Below are positions 34,004-46,104 of a DNA stretch of 64,000 bases, piece by piece. Below the pieces are notes generated by a model. That model was given only the letters and a program-made list of their open reading frames with translations. It did no database searches and had not been told where the DNA came from. The stretch is from Fragilariopsis cylindrus CCMP1102 (taxonomy: Eukaryota; Bacillariophyta; Bacillariophyceae; Bacillariales; Bacillariaceae). Within the stretch, counting starts at the first letter, position 1. Each line of letters starts with the position of its first letter. The DNA is taken from positions 62,001 through 126,000 of the forward strand of contig FMBT01000319.1 in NCBI GenBank assembly GCA_900095095.1, read 5' to 3'. A program made the translations under genes and the position numbers.

Positions 34004-36503
34004 ATGGTTCGGTCATCATCCAGAAATACGAAAAAGCAGCCTGTGAAAAAATCAAAATTTAACATAAATAGTAATGACATTATTTATGCACCCAAGAATC
34101 CACCAGGGAGTGGTCGCCCTATGAACTATCTATACGGTCTACAAGAAAGTGATACGCGGCGAATGCCGAAAAAACGGTCTAGTACAAAACGGAATAAGAG
34201 TGGCGGTGGTGGCTTTGTTGCCCGAAAAGGAAACAAGAAAGGAACAAAAGTGTTCATTGCTCGGTTTCCTGTCGTTGACAAAGGAACGAGAGCGGTACCA
34301 TGGTTTAAAAATAAACAACCTCGTGGAAAGGATGAAGAAAAGAAAGATTCAAAGAATGAGAAACAACAGCAGCAGCAGCACGTAAAAATCTTGAAAGCAT
34401 TATCTGTCAATGCATCAGCAATGGAATGGTTGAATTTGGAGTTATTAGATTTTGCAACTTACGTGAGACTTTCTCAAACAGAAAAACGAGCTCGAGAATA
34501 CATGATTAAAGAGATCCAGGAAAGTTGCAAAAATCTGTTTGGTGTAGAAGATTCACAGTGCCAAGTTTTTGGTTCATTTGCAGCTCAATCCGTGTGTGTC
34601 TTTGAAAGTGATATTGATTTAGCAATTTGGGGCGTTGTAGAACCAGACTACGAAGGTGAAGGTGAAGATTACACAAATCAACAGCCAACCACAAAAAGAG
34701 ACCGATCTATATTCGAAGAAGAAGAACAGACCCATCCGAATCGAAAGAAACAAGAACGTATTATTCAATGGAAGGCATTGATTGACAACGCCACAATAGA
34801 TGCGCGACAGGATGATCAGCTGGAAGCCGATGATTTAGAGAACGAACGAAAGATTAGTGTCGATGGAAGCGAGGACATAGATTCGTCAATATTTGTTATT
34901 GATCGTACTGGAGATACGTCAAATACAAAATCGTTGGCCGACTGTAGTGTTGGTTGTTCAGTTGATAATGAGTCTTCGGATGCAGAGAAGAATGACATCC
35001 ACGATGGTCTCGACGATGATGGTGATGATGATGATGATGGTAACAATACTGATTTGGATATTGACGGAGATAGCACAAGTGATGATAATGCAGACAAGCT
35101 TGAGAAATTTTGGTCGCGTTCATCGTATAGAAACCCCATAAATATTGACGATGAAGAAGAATATGTTCCAAAAAGAAGACCAAGAGGACAGAGTTTAGTG
35201 AGTTTGTCGTCATCAACTACCTGCAGTGTAGAGGCCAAATTGGATGAATCAGGTATGGAGGTATCTTTTGTGATTGAGGCAGATAAGCACGGGGGAAAGA
35301 AAAAGATTGGTCCAAGTGGTAGAACACGGACTTTAGTTGTCAACTCTCTATATAAACTTACAAGACCACTCAGACAGCATGCAAAGCTGATGAATGTGCG
35401 GAGGAAAGCCCGTGTTCCAATCATAAATATGGTTACCCATTTTGGATTTGAATGTGATATTGCAATAGGTGGTCACAATGGTGCAGATACCAGCAGTTAT
35501 GCTTCTAATCAAATGTCCAGGTTTAAAAGGTACGAGTTACGAAAGATAGCACTGATATTGATATTCTACTTTTTTACGTTTGCTTCTTTATTTACGCATC
35601 CGCACTACCGTACTAACTAAGTTGTCGTTTTTTACAATTTGTTCAGCTTTTCAATTATTGTCGTTTTGTTGAAGGTCCTTCTGAGTCAACAAGGGCTCGA
35701 CAAGCCATTTACAGGCGGACTAGGATCCTATGCACTCTATGTATTGGTTGCTAGCCATGTGAGTGTCCTATTCTATCATCTCGTAATTGACTGAATCAAT
35801 TTTTAATTACTAACATTTTTTTTCATCCAAACATTTTGATTAACCGTCAATGAACCCATCTCTATTACTATAATATTTATTATTCTACCAGATCGAGCAC
35901 CATCTTGCCATGGGCGGAGACGATAATCCTGCAGAGGCACTGTACACTTTCTTTTTTCGATACGGTGCCGTGAAACATTCAAATCCAAAAATCTCCTCGT
36001 CATGTCGTACAGAATTGTCGCAAGACATGATTATCGAGACGCAAGATGGTGGGTCGATTGATATGAAAAGTTGTTTTCAGGTCGGAAATTGTGTTACTTT
36101 CTTTGGGGCATGCTGGAGAATCCTACATAAAAGGCTTAGTGGAAATCTTAATAAGAAACACTCCGTCCTTCAGTTTATTATTGATGCAATGAAGCTCGAA
36201 CTTGACAGAAGTAGATGTAAGAAACAAGCTGGCAGTAAGTTAAGAGAAATAACTGGCGAAAAGAACTATCAACCAACAACCATTGTCTCATATCCTCCAA
36301 GACCAAGTAGTGTTGTTTCTGAAAAGAAGAAGAAGGCGTATGCAAGTGCTGGCGAGGAGGCTAAAGAGCTGATAAAGGGATACGGTCAGAGCGTTGAAAC
36401 ATTTATTCCAGTGGAACAAAATTCGAAACAGAGAAAGGAAAACAGGAGCAACAGAAAGAAGAACAAGAAGAACAGGAAGAAAGCACCTTCAAGTAAATAT
36501 TGA
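34004..36503 (+). CDS. Trf4/PAPD5-type non-canonical poly(A) polymerase
   Basis: Predicted to add short oligo(A) tails to nuclear RNAs for exosome decay or maturation (TRAMP-like activity). Three exons, 34004-35529, 35647-35758 and 35892-36503, give 749 residues. Nucleotidyltransferase motifs: VFGSFAAQSVCVFESDIDLAI (GS...DID, Asp203 and Asp205) and the third acidic residue in FECDIAI near residue 480, preceded by ARVPIINMV, as in Trf4. After the splices, SFSIIVVLLKVLLSQQGLDKPFTGGLGSYALYVLVASHIEHHL is the family's central domain. Then comes the KHSNPKISSS and CFQVGNC region. A highly acidic, Ser/Asp-rich insertion of ~230 residues separates the DID strand from the third-acid strand, far longer than usual. 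N- and C-termini are Lys/Arg-rich and probably carry nuclear signals. Confidence 0.92.
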
Positions 36504-36626
36504 AATCAAAAGTAAAGCATCGGAGGACAATCTGACCGGTATAAATATTTATTATTATTACCAAACATTACTAGATAAATACATTTATTCAATAAACTGG
36601 TTTTAAACCTAAAAATTGCCTTCAGC

Positions 36627-38366
36627 CTACTTGTCCAATCCCAACCCAATAGACAGAAAATCCCTCCAGGAAAAACCCTCTTTGTTGGTATATTCTTCCG
36701 ATGCTTTCGAAGTTGATACAACGCCAATAGCTTTGGTTGGGTCGAAAAGTGTATCCAAGACCCAAAAAGGCAAGCGGACGGCACCTCCACGAATTGCTGT
36801 GGCCAGCTTCGATAGTTTCTTCCGACGGAGATGAACAAGGTAGTGGACATACAAACGTATCACAATCATCTTCGTAAGCGCTTCATACCAAGCTGGTCGT
36901 CGTGTTGATCCTCCAATAACGCCACCAAATAATAGCTGAATTAATCCAACGAAGAAGTCTACTACCAAAATCCCACCAACACCTGCTTCCAAAAAGAGCG
37001 ATATTTTGGAAATCAATCCTGACAAAATGGCCTGTCTTTGAGCCGGATCCGCGGACCTCCATCGAGTTGGCGATACCAGTAAACTCATAACAGCATTGAC
37101 AATTGACTGAGAAGTTTTCAACACACGTTCTAATACACCGTTGTCCTGTTCACCACAACCAACACTCCACAAGACTAAAATGTCAGATACTATCAAGATG
37201 TTTGACACGACTTCTCTTAATAGAATAGGCCCCACCAACCAGGATATGATCCACCGGTGACGAGGCCACCACCATGTGGCAGCGATACTGCTAACACCCC
37301 CTTCTGGTGATACCAAAAGTAACCCCTTACTGGGCAACCACAGCAAAAGAAGGGCAGTATAAAACACGTACTGCGCAACAGGTTCTTGGACGATCGATTC
37401 CATCCATGTTCGAGATTGCGAGATTCCGATTTTCGGAATTGCCTTTGCGGCCATCGAAGCACTCGCCAACAATCCTGACGCATGCTTGATCATCGCAAAT
37501 ATTAGAGTCCGACGCAAAAGTACTAACGTCCATTTGGCATTCACGTCTGGATTTACATTCGAATAGTTGGATGTCATGAAAAGAGTTCCCACAGCACAAG
37601 CAGTTGCCAATAAACTCGATGCAGATTGTAACAGGTGAGCTCCCCCATGTGATTTCAGAAAGTAGTTAGCAATTACTGAAGATGTTGATGCCTGGACGCC
37701 ACCGGCACCTCGTGTCTCAGTATGTACATCATAATCGGAGGCACCCATGGCCCTTCCAACTGACGCAACTGACCCATCTATCGATTGTAACAAAGGATCA
37801 TTTTTCATTTTATCTTGCCGCAAGGTATCGGCACGGTCCCTGATACCAAGACGGGCAAACAATCATAAATAAGAGTTAGAACAATTTTGAGGAAGACAAG
37901 AATACGAACTAACAGTAGAAGTAAATATTTCGAGTTGAACAGATGATACTCAATAACATTTAAAAAAAAAACGATAATAATTTTTTATGTCAGCCCCCCC
38001 CCCCCCCCCCATGTTTGACCATGACTTGACTCAACTCACTCACCGAATGGCATCGCCCAAAGCTTCGGCTGCATCTTTTTCCTTCATGGCACCATCGATA
38101 ACCTTTTTTGCTTTGATATCACTATTGCGTTTCGTTTTTGATCTCTTTTTCTTTTTCTTGCTGCTATTGATAGGCGTGGATATATTCGTAGCGGTCGTAG
38201 ATTCACCGCCACGTAGTTTTTGGATCAACGATAGCCTCGACAATGACGGGGATGTTGAGATTGATTTTGCTGTTGCTGTTGTGATGGCCGTAACTGTATA
38301 AAATTTTGCGCATGATAAACAAACAATCAGTAGTAACAATACTGTTCTCCACGAGGAAGGCGACAT
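36627..38366 (-). CDS. Multi-span membrane protein with signal peptide, unknown
   Basis: Two exons, 38366-38044 and 37839-36627, give 511 residues. The join restores EALGDAIRDRADTLRQDKMKND in frame with consensus-like donor (GTGAGT) and acceptor (TATCAG). The N-terminus is a signal peptide (VLLLLIVCLSCAKFYTVTA), then LIQKLRGGES, an RGG-type segment I have seen as common near diatom leader ends, then a Lys-rich stretch. Exon 2 holds about seven hydrophobic segments (for example YVFYTALLLLWLP, WIISWLVGPILLREVV, FLEAGVGGILVVDFFVGLIQLLFGGVIGG), consistent with a polytopic membrane protein. I do not recognise the family. The intron holds a 17-base C run (37994-38010). Its 3' end lies only 123 bases from the convergent poly(A) polymerase gene. 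Confidence 0.76.
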
Positions 38367-39959
38367 CGTACTGTATTATACGTTCTGGCGGTGTTGAAAT
38401 TGACAGGTAAATTCGATTATAGCCTCGTTATTATTGGGCCTAATGAATGGAAGAGTAATAAGTCTCTGTAGTCTATCACAACCAAGTATGATTGATATTC
38501 GTATCCGTTATTGCTCGATCATTTGTGTTGTGAGATGTGTTGAAAGTTGAAAGTTGAAAGTTGAAAGTAAATAAAACTGAAATTAACTGCGGAAAAAATC
38601 CGGATCATGCTAAATAAATGACACTGCAATTTAAGTCACGCATGACTAAACTTATGACAAAGAAGTCGAGATAAAAATCGAATAACTTGTTAAGGCGTCT
38701 AGCTACCTAAGGTACTAGACTGTAGACTTATATTATATGCTATTAACGTATATAAATAGTTTTCATTAGAAGTGCAAGCTTAGTTGTTCATTAGTGGTGG
38801 TATATATGGTCAGTTCTTGGTCAGTCCTGTACAAGTCTACTTGTACTAGTGTTCATTCACTAGTGACTCATGTCTTACTCCTACACTTCCCCACACTTGC
38901 AGAATCTAAATTATGGTATGAACAAAAGAATATTTGTTTAGTATGAATGGGAAGTGTTTGATTGATATGAATCTGTAAAAATTTAAATTCTGTAAGTGGA
39001 GCAGAAAAGGATGAACTGGACCATGCATGGTAAGTGTGTCACTGTAAAGGCATCTAGCTAAGGTCACTAGACCGTAGACTCTTATATACTATTAAACAGA
39101 CCAATATTATGGAGCTTCGTTCACATCCCCATTGTTTTGTTGGTGGAATAATTATTTTGTTGCTTTGTAGAAATTTTCCTAGTGACAAAGGTATGCGGAA
39201 GAAACTTTTGCCTACTGTATTACAGTGTGGTGAATACAATTGAAAACCGTTGTTCGAATACAAGTGAAAACTGGTCTCCAGGACCAGGCAGGAAAACTAC
39301 TCCTTAATGATTGCTTAATGACTGCTTAATGATTTGCTTAATGATTGCATCATGATTGCTCAATGATTATTTAATGATGCTAATGATGACCAATGCTTAA
39401 TGATCATCAAGGGCACTTAATGATTGCTTAATGATTGGTCATCATTAAGCTTCCATTAAGCAAAACCATGCGCGAGTAAGGGTGCCAGGGGAATATTCGT
39501 AATTTTTAAATTTTTTAATTCGCCGAGCGGAAGATTACAATCTACTTTTGGTGGGATTGCCCAAAATAGGAAGGATGTCATCCTCGCCAGTAATCATGCT
39601 TATTATCTCTAGTCAGTAGCACACGTGCATTGTGCAATGTGCAATAAAACAACATTACGACCTCCTGAATCGTATATCCTAATTGTTTTTTCGTGAAGCG
39701 GGGCTTTATTGTATTTGTTTTTAAAACGCATACACGAATGTAATAGTCGCCGCTAGGTTTCACCGAAAAAAGATTATATAATAGAATACAGTATACTGTA
39801 CGGTATTTATTATATTGTGTTCGTCAAACACCGCCAAAAATTACGCACTTCCTCTTGCTACTGATTCGCTTTTCTCAATCATCTCGTCATCGATCAACTC
39901 ACCTCCCTTCTTGAATTACGGCTTTCATTGTAGAATTGTTGGAATACAGTGTTCAATGC
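38367..39959. other. 1.6 kb divergent spacer rich in degenerate repeats
   Basis: This spacer holds promoters for the multi-span and protease genes. It carries a GAAAGTT tandem at about 38543-38568, diverged direct repeats at about 38691-38745 and 39046-39098, and a TTAATGATTGC minisatellite at about 39302-39475. No gene is supported. Confidence 0.55.
39302..39475. repeat. TTAATGATTGC-type minisatellite
   Basis: About a dozen degenerate copies of an 11-12 base unit (C/G)TTAATGATTGC occur in direct orientation over ~170 bases. The last part reads back in the opposite sense (GGTCATCATTAAGC), so it can fold on itself. Unit length and sequence drift suggest an old tandem array. Confidence 0.75.
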
Positions 39960-41523
39960 ATGACGAGAACAACGACGATTGCGATGGCGATGGCGATGAT
40001 GACGACAACGAAGTTTTATCTCTGTCTTCTCCTCGTACTCTCATCGTGGGTTGAAGCACAAACCGAAACAAGAAACCAAACCGAACCAACACATAATCTG
40101 AGACGCCACGATGATGTTATGATGCCGGTAAGAAGAAGAAGACGGAAAAACGAAAACGCGAACTTCATTCACTGTAACTGCAACTATTACTCACTAATTT
40201 TTTTCTTCCTTTTCTTTTTCTCCTGCTGCGAAAATCATTGCAGATGAAGAAACCACGTATCATAAATGGGAAAGAAGTTTTAGTTCCACGATACCCTTAC
40301 TTCTCCCTCATGTATGGACGATCATTATGTGGTGGAGTGCTGATTGGACCGAGATTGGTGTTGAGTGCTGCCCATTGCGAAGATGCTTCAACTCAATTTC
40401 GTATCGGTGCCTTTGAAAATCCCAACGACGGAGAAAAAGTAAATATTCGATCTACAATCGTCCATCCTGATTACGATGTATCTCGATTTGATAACGATAT
40501 CATTATTTTTCAGCTAGAAACCGATGTAAATTTGCCATATATACAACTCGGGTCTGATTATGTTAGAGATGGTTCGTATACTGTCATTGGCTTTGGTGAT
40601 ACCGACAAGGGGCAAGATTTGGTTTTGTCTTCTACGTTACAGGAGGTAGAATTGGAATATGTTGATAGCGACAAATGTGATGACGGACACGGTGATCGGG
40701 ATGAAGTGAAGGAGGACATGCTGTGCGCTGCAGGTAAAAACAAAGATTCATGTATCGGTAAGTGGATTGTTGACGGAAGATCTTGGAATTATTTTTGGAC
40801 GATGTCGCTATAATACGATTGCAAGTTATTGCATCTTATTATTCAGATTCTAACCGTTTTTGTGTTTGTATGTTGTATGTATGTATGTGTGTGTGTGTGT
40901 TTGTGTTTGTATTAGGTGACTCTGGCGGTCCATTGATCAAAAAGGGTGCTAATAGTTACGATGATACACTTGTTGGTCTGGTCAGTTGGGGACGAGGCTG
41001 TGCTGAAGATGGTGTTCCAGGTGTTTATAGTAGAATCAGCTACTTTTATGATTGGATAGTTGAAACGGTGTGTGATAATTATGCTGACGACGCACCATAC
41101 TATATGAGCTGCGGCCTTAATCCGTCTGTCTTTGTATTTACCAATAAACCAACTGAAGCTCCAAGCAAACAGGAGCGTATCACTAGTTCACCGACGAAGC
41201 TGCCAACTGCTAGTACACCCACTCAAATGCTTACACGACCGTTACTTCCAATTTCACCAGTATCTACGTTGCCTGACACAATAGCTAACAACACGATGTT
41301 TCCTATTGACTTGAGGAAAGATATCGAATTTGTAGCTTGGACTCCTACAGTAGAATTGCAAGACTGCCAGGGAGATTGCGATACTGATGACGATTGTCGG
41401 GGAGATTTTTTATGCTTCAAACGCAACGGAGAAGCAGAAACTTATGAGGTACCTGGATGCAAAAGTCCAGAACTTATTGCAAACAGTGTCGATGTGTGTA
41501 TCAATCCAACTGCCAGAATATAA
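39960..41523 (+). CDS. Secreted trypsin-like serine protease with C-terminal Cys-rich domain
   Basis: A 429-residue S1-family protease in three exons: 39960-40127, 40244-40757 and 40916-41523. The ATG at 39960 precedes a signal peptide ([17 protein letters not shown]). The upstream extension of the frame begins with TTG. The zymogen cleavage site is [11 protein letters not shown]. The catalytic triad is LSAAHC (His), [10 protein letters not shown] (Asp) and GDSGGPL (Ser, restored by the splice CI|GDSGG). Asp in KDSCIGDSGG at the S1-pocket position predicts cleavage after Lys/Arg. A Pro/Thr linker then leads to a C-terminal module with [33 protein letters not shown], a Cys-rich pattern I associate with secreted diatom proteins. 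It is not a standard trypsin part. The enzyme class is very secure. Confidence 0.94.
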
Positions 41524-42222
41524 GCACTCTGCTTCGGTCAGATTTGATACCTCTGAATTTGTTTTGAACACAATTTTATTTGAATTAATCCTTCTTTTCT
41601 TTATGGATACACGAATTTCACATACATAACGAGTTGTGAATGCGTAAACGAACGTACCGTTTCAGCAGTATAGTCATAATCGAGGTTCTTGGAGATTTCA
41701 TGAAGTAAATCGACACAGGATTGCACTGAACAAGAATGAATTATAAATGCAACTCATAACTAGAATACGAAGAAAAATAAATTACTACATTTAGATTGGT
41801 TCACTGTAACTTTCGCTATCAACTACATCTCCTCAATAGCCTCTGATTTTGTGCATCTTTTTGCGTTGAGCTTGTCACAGCCTCTTGATCCGAGAAGTAG
41901 AACGACATCGAACGATACTCAGTATGAAAGGAGAAGCTATAACGTCCGCGGCGACACAAAATAAACGAATTTACAATATTTTGTTGGAAACATTTTTTAC
42001 TGTTGAAATAAATAGAAAATTATCTCGTCGCTATTTAATCGTTTTTGGATCCGAATACATGTAGGAATATCTCATTGAATGGAAATTATGTAGAGAATGA
42101 TACAATTTGGTGTTAACATTTTTTTCAATTATTGTTTGAATGACAAAAACTGCCTAGTCAGTTCGGATCCATCTGCCTACTTCTCGTATATCAGGACTTG
42201 AAATAAAGATGTGGATATATTT
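41524..42222. other. Convergent 3' spacer
   Basis: 699 bases between the protease and DNA ligase 3' ends. No gene, repeat or RNA feature was recognised. Confidence 0.5.
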
Positions 42223-42676
42223 TTATTTTGTACATGAGAGAGCTTCCGACTGCTTGGTTCGTTCAACACTTACGTCTTTCAGTCGAGATCCAATTTTGAT
42301 CTTTGACTGCTTGGCAAAGAGTTGAGCGATTTCAACGGAGGTGGTGGCTTGCTCGGGAGTTTTGTCAGGTCGACGTCGTTTGAATCGAGGAAAACGAAGA
42401 GCTACACCACGGCCCTCTTCATCGACCAGACCAGCAGCTGCGCTATGTTGTCGCGAAAGGCTGAGATCAGCGAATGCAACTTCAAAAACCTCCATAGGTC
42501 GAAACCAAATCGGTGGCGTTTCATTAGTTATAACGAACGCCGAAGTAGGACGATTCGGAAGGCAGTTTACACGATTGGTATCATTATCATTTCCCTCGCT
42601 CACCAGTGCTTCGCCATGTGAAATTTGGTCTTCCTCTTCTTTGTTTTTCAAATTACCTGATCTATGCTGGTCAACA

Positions 42677-42711
<35 letters not shown>

Positions 42712-45308
42712 ACCATTGCGATCATGGATCATATCTGCAATGGTTGAATTCTGTTGGGGATTGTTACCGGCACCTTGTACGGCTTGTGAATTGAGGGTTA
42801 AGGGATACGGAACTCCACGAAAATAGAATTCTCGTATAGACTCATACATTGCATCAGTGAAACTCATACATCTACATATTGATCGAAACACGTCTTCCTC
42901 GTCGTCGTAAACGGCAAGAAGTACCGGAGAAAGGTACGATTTTTGGGCCTTTCTACCGCTTCCCCACCATGCTCCAATGGGTACAACATCAATAGTGTCA
43001 GCAAAACCAGCGACATAATCTCGCTTCACCTTGAGCCAACAATGACTTCGTGTACCAGCTTCATAACAACTACTAGGTACTCCTTCAGTAACTTTTTCAG
43101 CTAAAATAGATTTCTCACCTAGCATTTTTAACATTAAACCTTCAGCACCACCTTCAATGGCCTCTGCAAGGTAAGAGTTTATTTTGCTCTCATCGTAAGA
43201 TACCAACCGTTGAGAAGATACAAACGAAAAATCAATTGTTTCCTTGAACGATTTACGAAGTTCCACTCTTCTACAACAAAGTGGTTTATTGACGAACGAT
43301 TCACCATTCAAGAACATAAGATCAAATGTAAACACTCTGACTCTCACACCACTTCCATCATCCATCTTCTTTCTTCTTGTCGATAAGTCTTGAAATGGTA
43401 ACAAACGCGCATGTCGTCCTTCTCCTTCAACAGCAACAATCTCGACGTCAATTATAAAGGAAGTACTATCATCTGATCTGTCTGTTTGCATGGCCTCCAG
43501 AAGAAACCTAGTAACATCTAAAAATTGATTTGTTAGATCCAACATGTGTCTGCTAAATAATTTGATGTCCACGCCGTCATAATGAGCCTGGCATCTCATG
43601 CCATCATACTTCCACTCCATTATTATATGGTCATCATCATCTCCCATCTTATCTTTTATCTCATCCAATGAATGAATAGGATGTGCTAGCATAGGAGCGA
43701 TTGGTGTCATCACTTGAATAGAGCAATCACGTTGCATTTGATCAAAACCACCCTCCAATAGTGCACGTATAATTTTTTCAATACTTGGACACACATCGTA
43801 AGTCTTCTGGACTAATGTAATTGCATCTTTCATTGATAGTAGTGGACTCGAAGTAGGGGAAATATTCTTTGCATTGTTGTTTTTATTGCCTGCATTGTTA
43901 CGAGGATTTTCGCATATATCTTCGCTTTGTCCTAGTGATACAATCGCCATGGCAAGTGCTGCTAATACGGTCTTAATATTTGCACCAATCCTCATATTCC
44001 GTATTAGTAGTCGGACCAAAAAGCGAGATTCAGTTTTGCTTTGACAACTCCGTAGAAGAGTAAGTATAACGTGTTGCTTGGAATCTCTTCCATCCGTCTC
44101 ACTGATTTTGTTTAGACCCTAAATAATGATGGTAAGAAAAAGGAAGAATATGGATATAATTAAAGAGGGAAATAAAGAATAAAATAATATGACGAAAATG
44201 AAAATACCAAGGCACGAAATTCGTATGAATCACTCACCTCTACAATCTGAAGAATAGATAGTTGGCGATGAGCATTCGAGGATATTGTAAAATACGTTTT
44301 CTTCTGGAAAAAGCTAGCAGCACAATCCCCAAGATCGCCATGTTGTCGATACGCCTTTGAGATTTGATTCCGAGAAATACCAGAACTGGTCTGCAAAGCT
44401 TTAGACACGGCAGAACCACTAACATTGAGCGGCTTAGATGTTATACAACCTCCCAAAACTAGCTTTAACGCCGAAGCTAAAATATGTGCTCTTGCGGGCA
44501 CATCATATAGTCCTACATCTGCATCGATAGATACGATTTCTCGAATTAATGTCTCTAGAGCCTTGAGTTTTACCAAGCGTTTAGTCGTATCTGTCATTTC
44601 TTGTAAAGTAACAGCTAGTCTTGCAAACGAAAAAGTGTAGTTATTTTGATCACAGTTGTCGTCTTTGGACGCTACACCGCCACTAGCAGAGACAGTAATT
44701 TTGTTTTTGGTAGGATTTTTTTTGGTAGGAGTCGCCTGCTTATTGGTCGTCATATTATGGAGTTTTTTGTACGAATCACTAGTAGCGGCGTTTAATCGTT
44801 TACTTGAATCAGGATGACATATTTCTACATTTTTTCCTTCATCGTTGATAGTCTCGACATCTTGATCCGTCGTGGCACTCCTGGGGAATTCATTGCCTAA
44901 ATCGTTGTTAGTAGAAGTATCAATACGAAAGAATGAATCCAATCGACTCTGCTTGGTTATACCTGTTGATTCCCCTTCCCTGTTGGTACGAGAACATGAT
45001 TTCTGTGGCTTCCGCTTTTTTGTTTTGACGGAGTTGCTGATACCGTCGTCATATTTTGTTTCGGCTTCGGGCGGCTGCTTTGAATTTCGATGAGCGACAG
45101 GGGAACATATAGATCCCTTTTCGACCGAATGTCCTCCCTTGGCGTTTTTAACTTCTTGTTGATGTTTTTGATCAAAATAGATTGAAATCGCATGATCAAG
45201 AGACCCGTCACTCGCCTCAAGGATCTCAATGAGCCGCTCCTTTCCAACGTCTCCCAAAATTGCTTTCAAATTCGAAAGTTTTTCTTCCTTCTCATTCTCG
45301 TTCTCCAT
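42223..45308 (-). CDS. LIG1: DNA ligase I (ATP-dependent)
   Basis: Seals Okazaki nicks in the nucleus. Two exons, 45308-44238 and 44118-42223, give 988 residues. The N-terminal domain has an unusual UBA/CUE-like segment (about residues 10-48: LKAILGDVGKERLIEILEASDG...LDHAISIYFD). It is followed by an internal PIP box at residues 120-127 (QSRLDSFF) for PCNA binding. Then comes the ligase DNA-binding domain (FARLAVTLQEMTDTTKRL, SQISKAYRQHGDLGDCA-type) and MTPIAPMLAHP. The adenylation motif is EWKYDGMR (nucleotidyl Lys near residue 530). The OB-fold ends in FEVAFADLSLSRQHSAAAGLVDEEGRGVALRFPRF...PEQATTS. An acidic Asp-rich insertion (~85 residues with a run of 12 Asp) interrupts the OB-fold region before PPIWFRPMEVFEVAFA. 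The family call is secure. Confidence 0.95.
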
Positions 45309-46104
45309 CCCCGGCGTCGATAATGATGATGAAATTGTTTAGGCTAAGACATATAAGCGCTGAAGTAGCGAGAGAGATGTGTACAATTGAAATATCAACT
45401 TGATATACTTTATACTGTCAGATACACACAACATAATAATATTACAATTTCTCCGGGATAAGTACATGTTCTATGTTCTAGCTACGATGACACGGTACGG
45501 GGGTAGATTAAAGCATATACACTAATAGAGAGTTTCCCATTTTTTCTTTTTTTGTTACTACGACCGGCGACCGGTAGTAAAATAATGAGCTCATCGGATC
45601 CCCCCGCATGCATGCGTGAATGAAATGCAATGTTCCAGATTCCTTCTGTTCACTTCATTTTTTTTAGATTCATCGATACGAATCAAAACCTAAGTTGCAC
45701 CGCGTTTTATGTGCATAGCGAGGGCCATACGAAATTATGGCGACTGCGATTTCATTTCCGTTGAATTATCTGGTACCATTGTTTCGTGAAATAAATCACT
45801 ACTGTACCACTGTACCAGCACGGTAGCTTTTAAAGCCAACTAGCTCTTGCTAAAGCCACAGGAACTAGTAGCTTAGTTCAAGTTGCTAATGGTAGACGGA
45901 TGTTAGCACAAACAACATAAACTTGTACCTTGTATCAGTATCTTTTACCAGTGAATCAAGGTCGTGATCTACTGACTAAAGCAAGAACCAGAAGCTAGGT
46001 TGAAAGTTTCACACTATTATTACTCCATACAATATCGCAAATTTCGGACGAAGGAAAAGCATTTCCAAGAACCTCATTTAATCTGAAAGAAGCAATGAGC
46101 AATA
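45309..46104. promoter_or_regulatory. Divergent promoter region LIG1 / GDHP-protein 1
   Basis: 796 bases between divergent starts. It ends in a short upstream ORF at 46095-46118 that overlaps the start codon of the GDHP gene (see findings). No defined element was identified. Confidence 0.5.

Noticed and set aside
34816-35424. 202-residue Ser-rich minus-strand frame
   Set aside because: Antisense of the acidic Asp/Ser insertion of the Trf4-type gene. GAT/GAC triplets read back as Ser codons.
39302-39475. CRISPR-like array
   Set aside because: The units are contiguous and degenerate with no unique spacers, and the genome is eukaryotic.
42341-42826. 161-residue plus-strand frame, Ser-run
   Set aside because: Antisense of the ligase OB-fold and its poly-Asp insertion.
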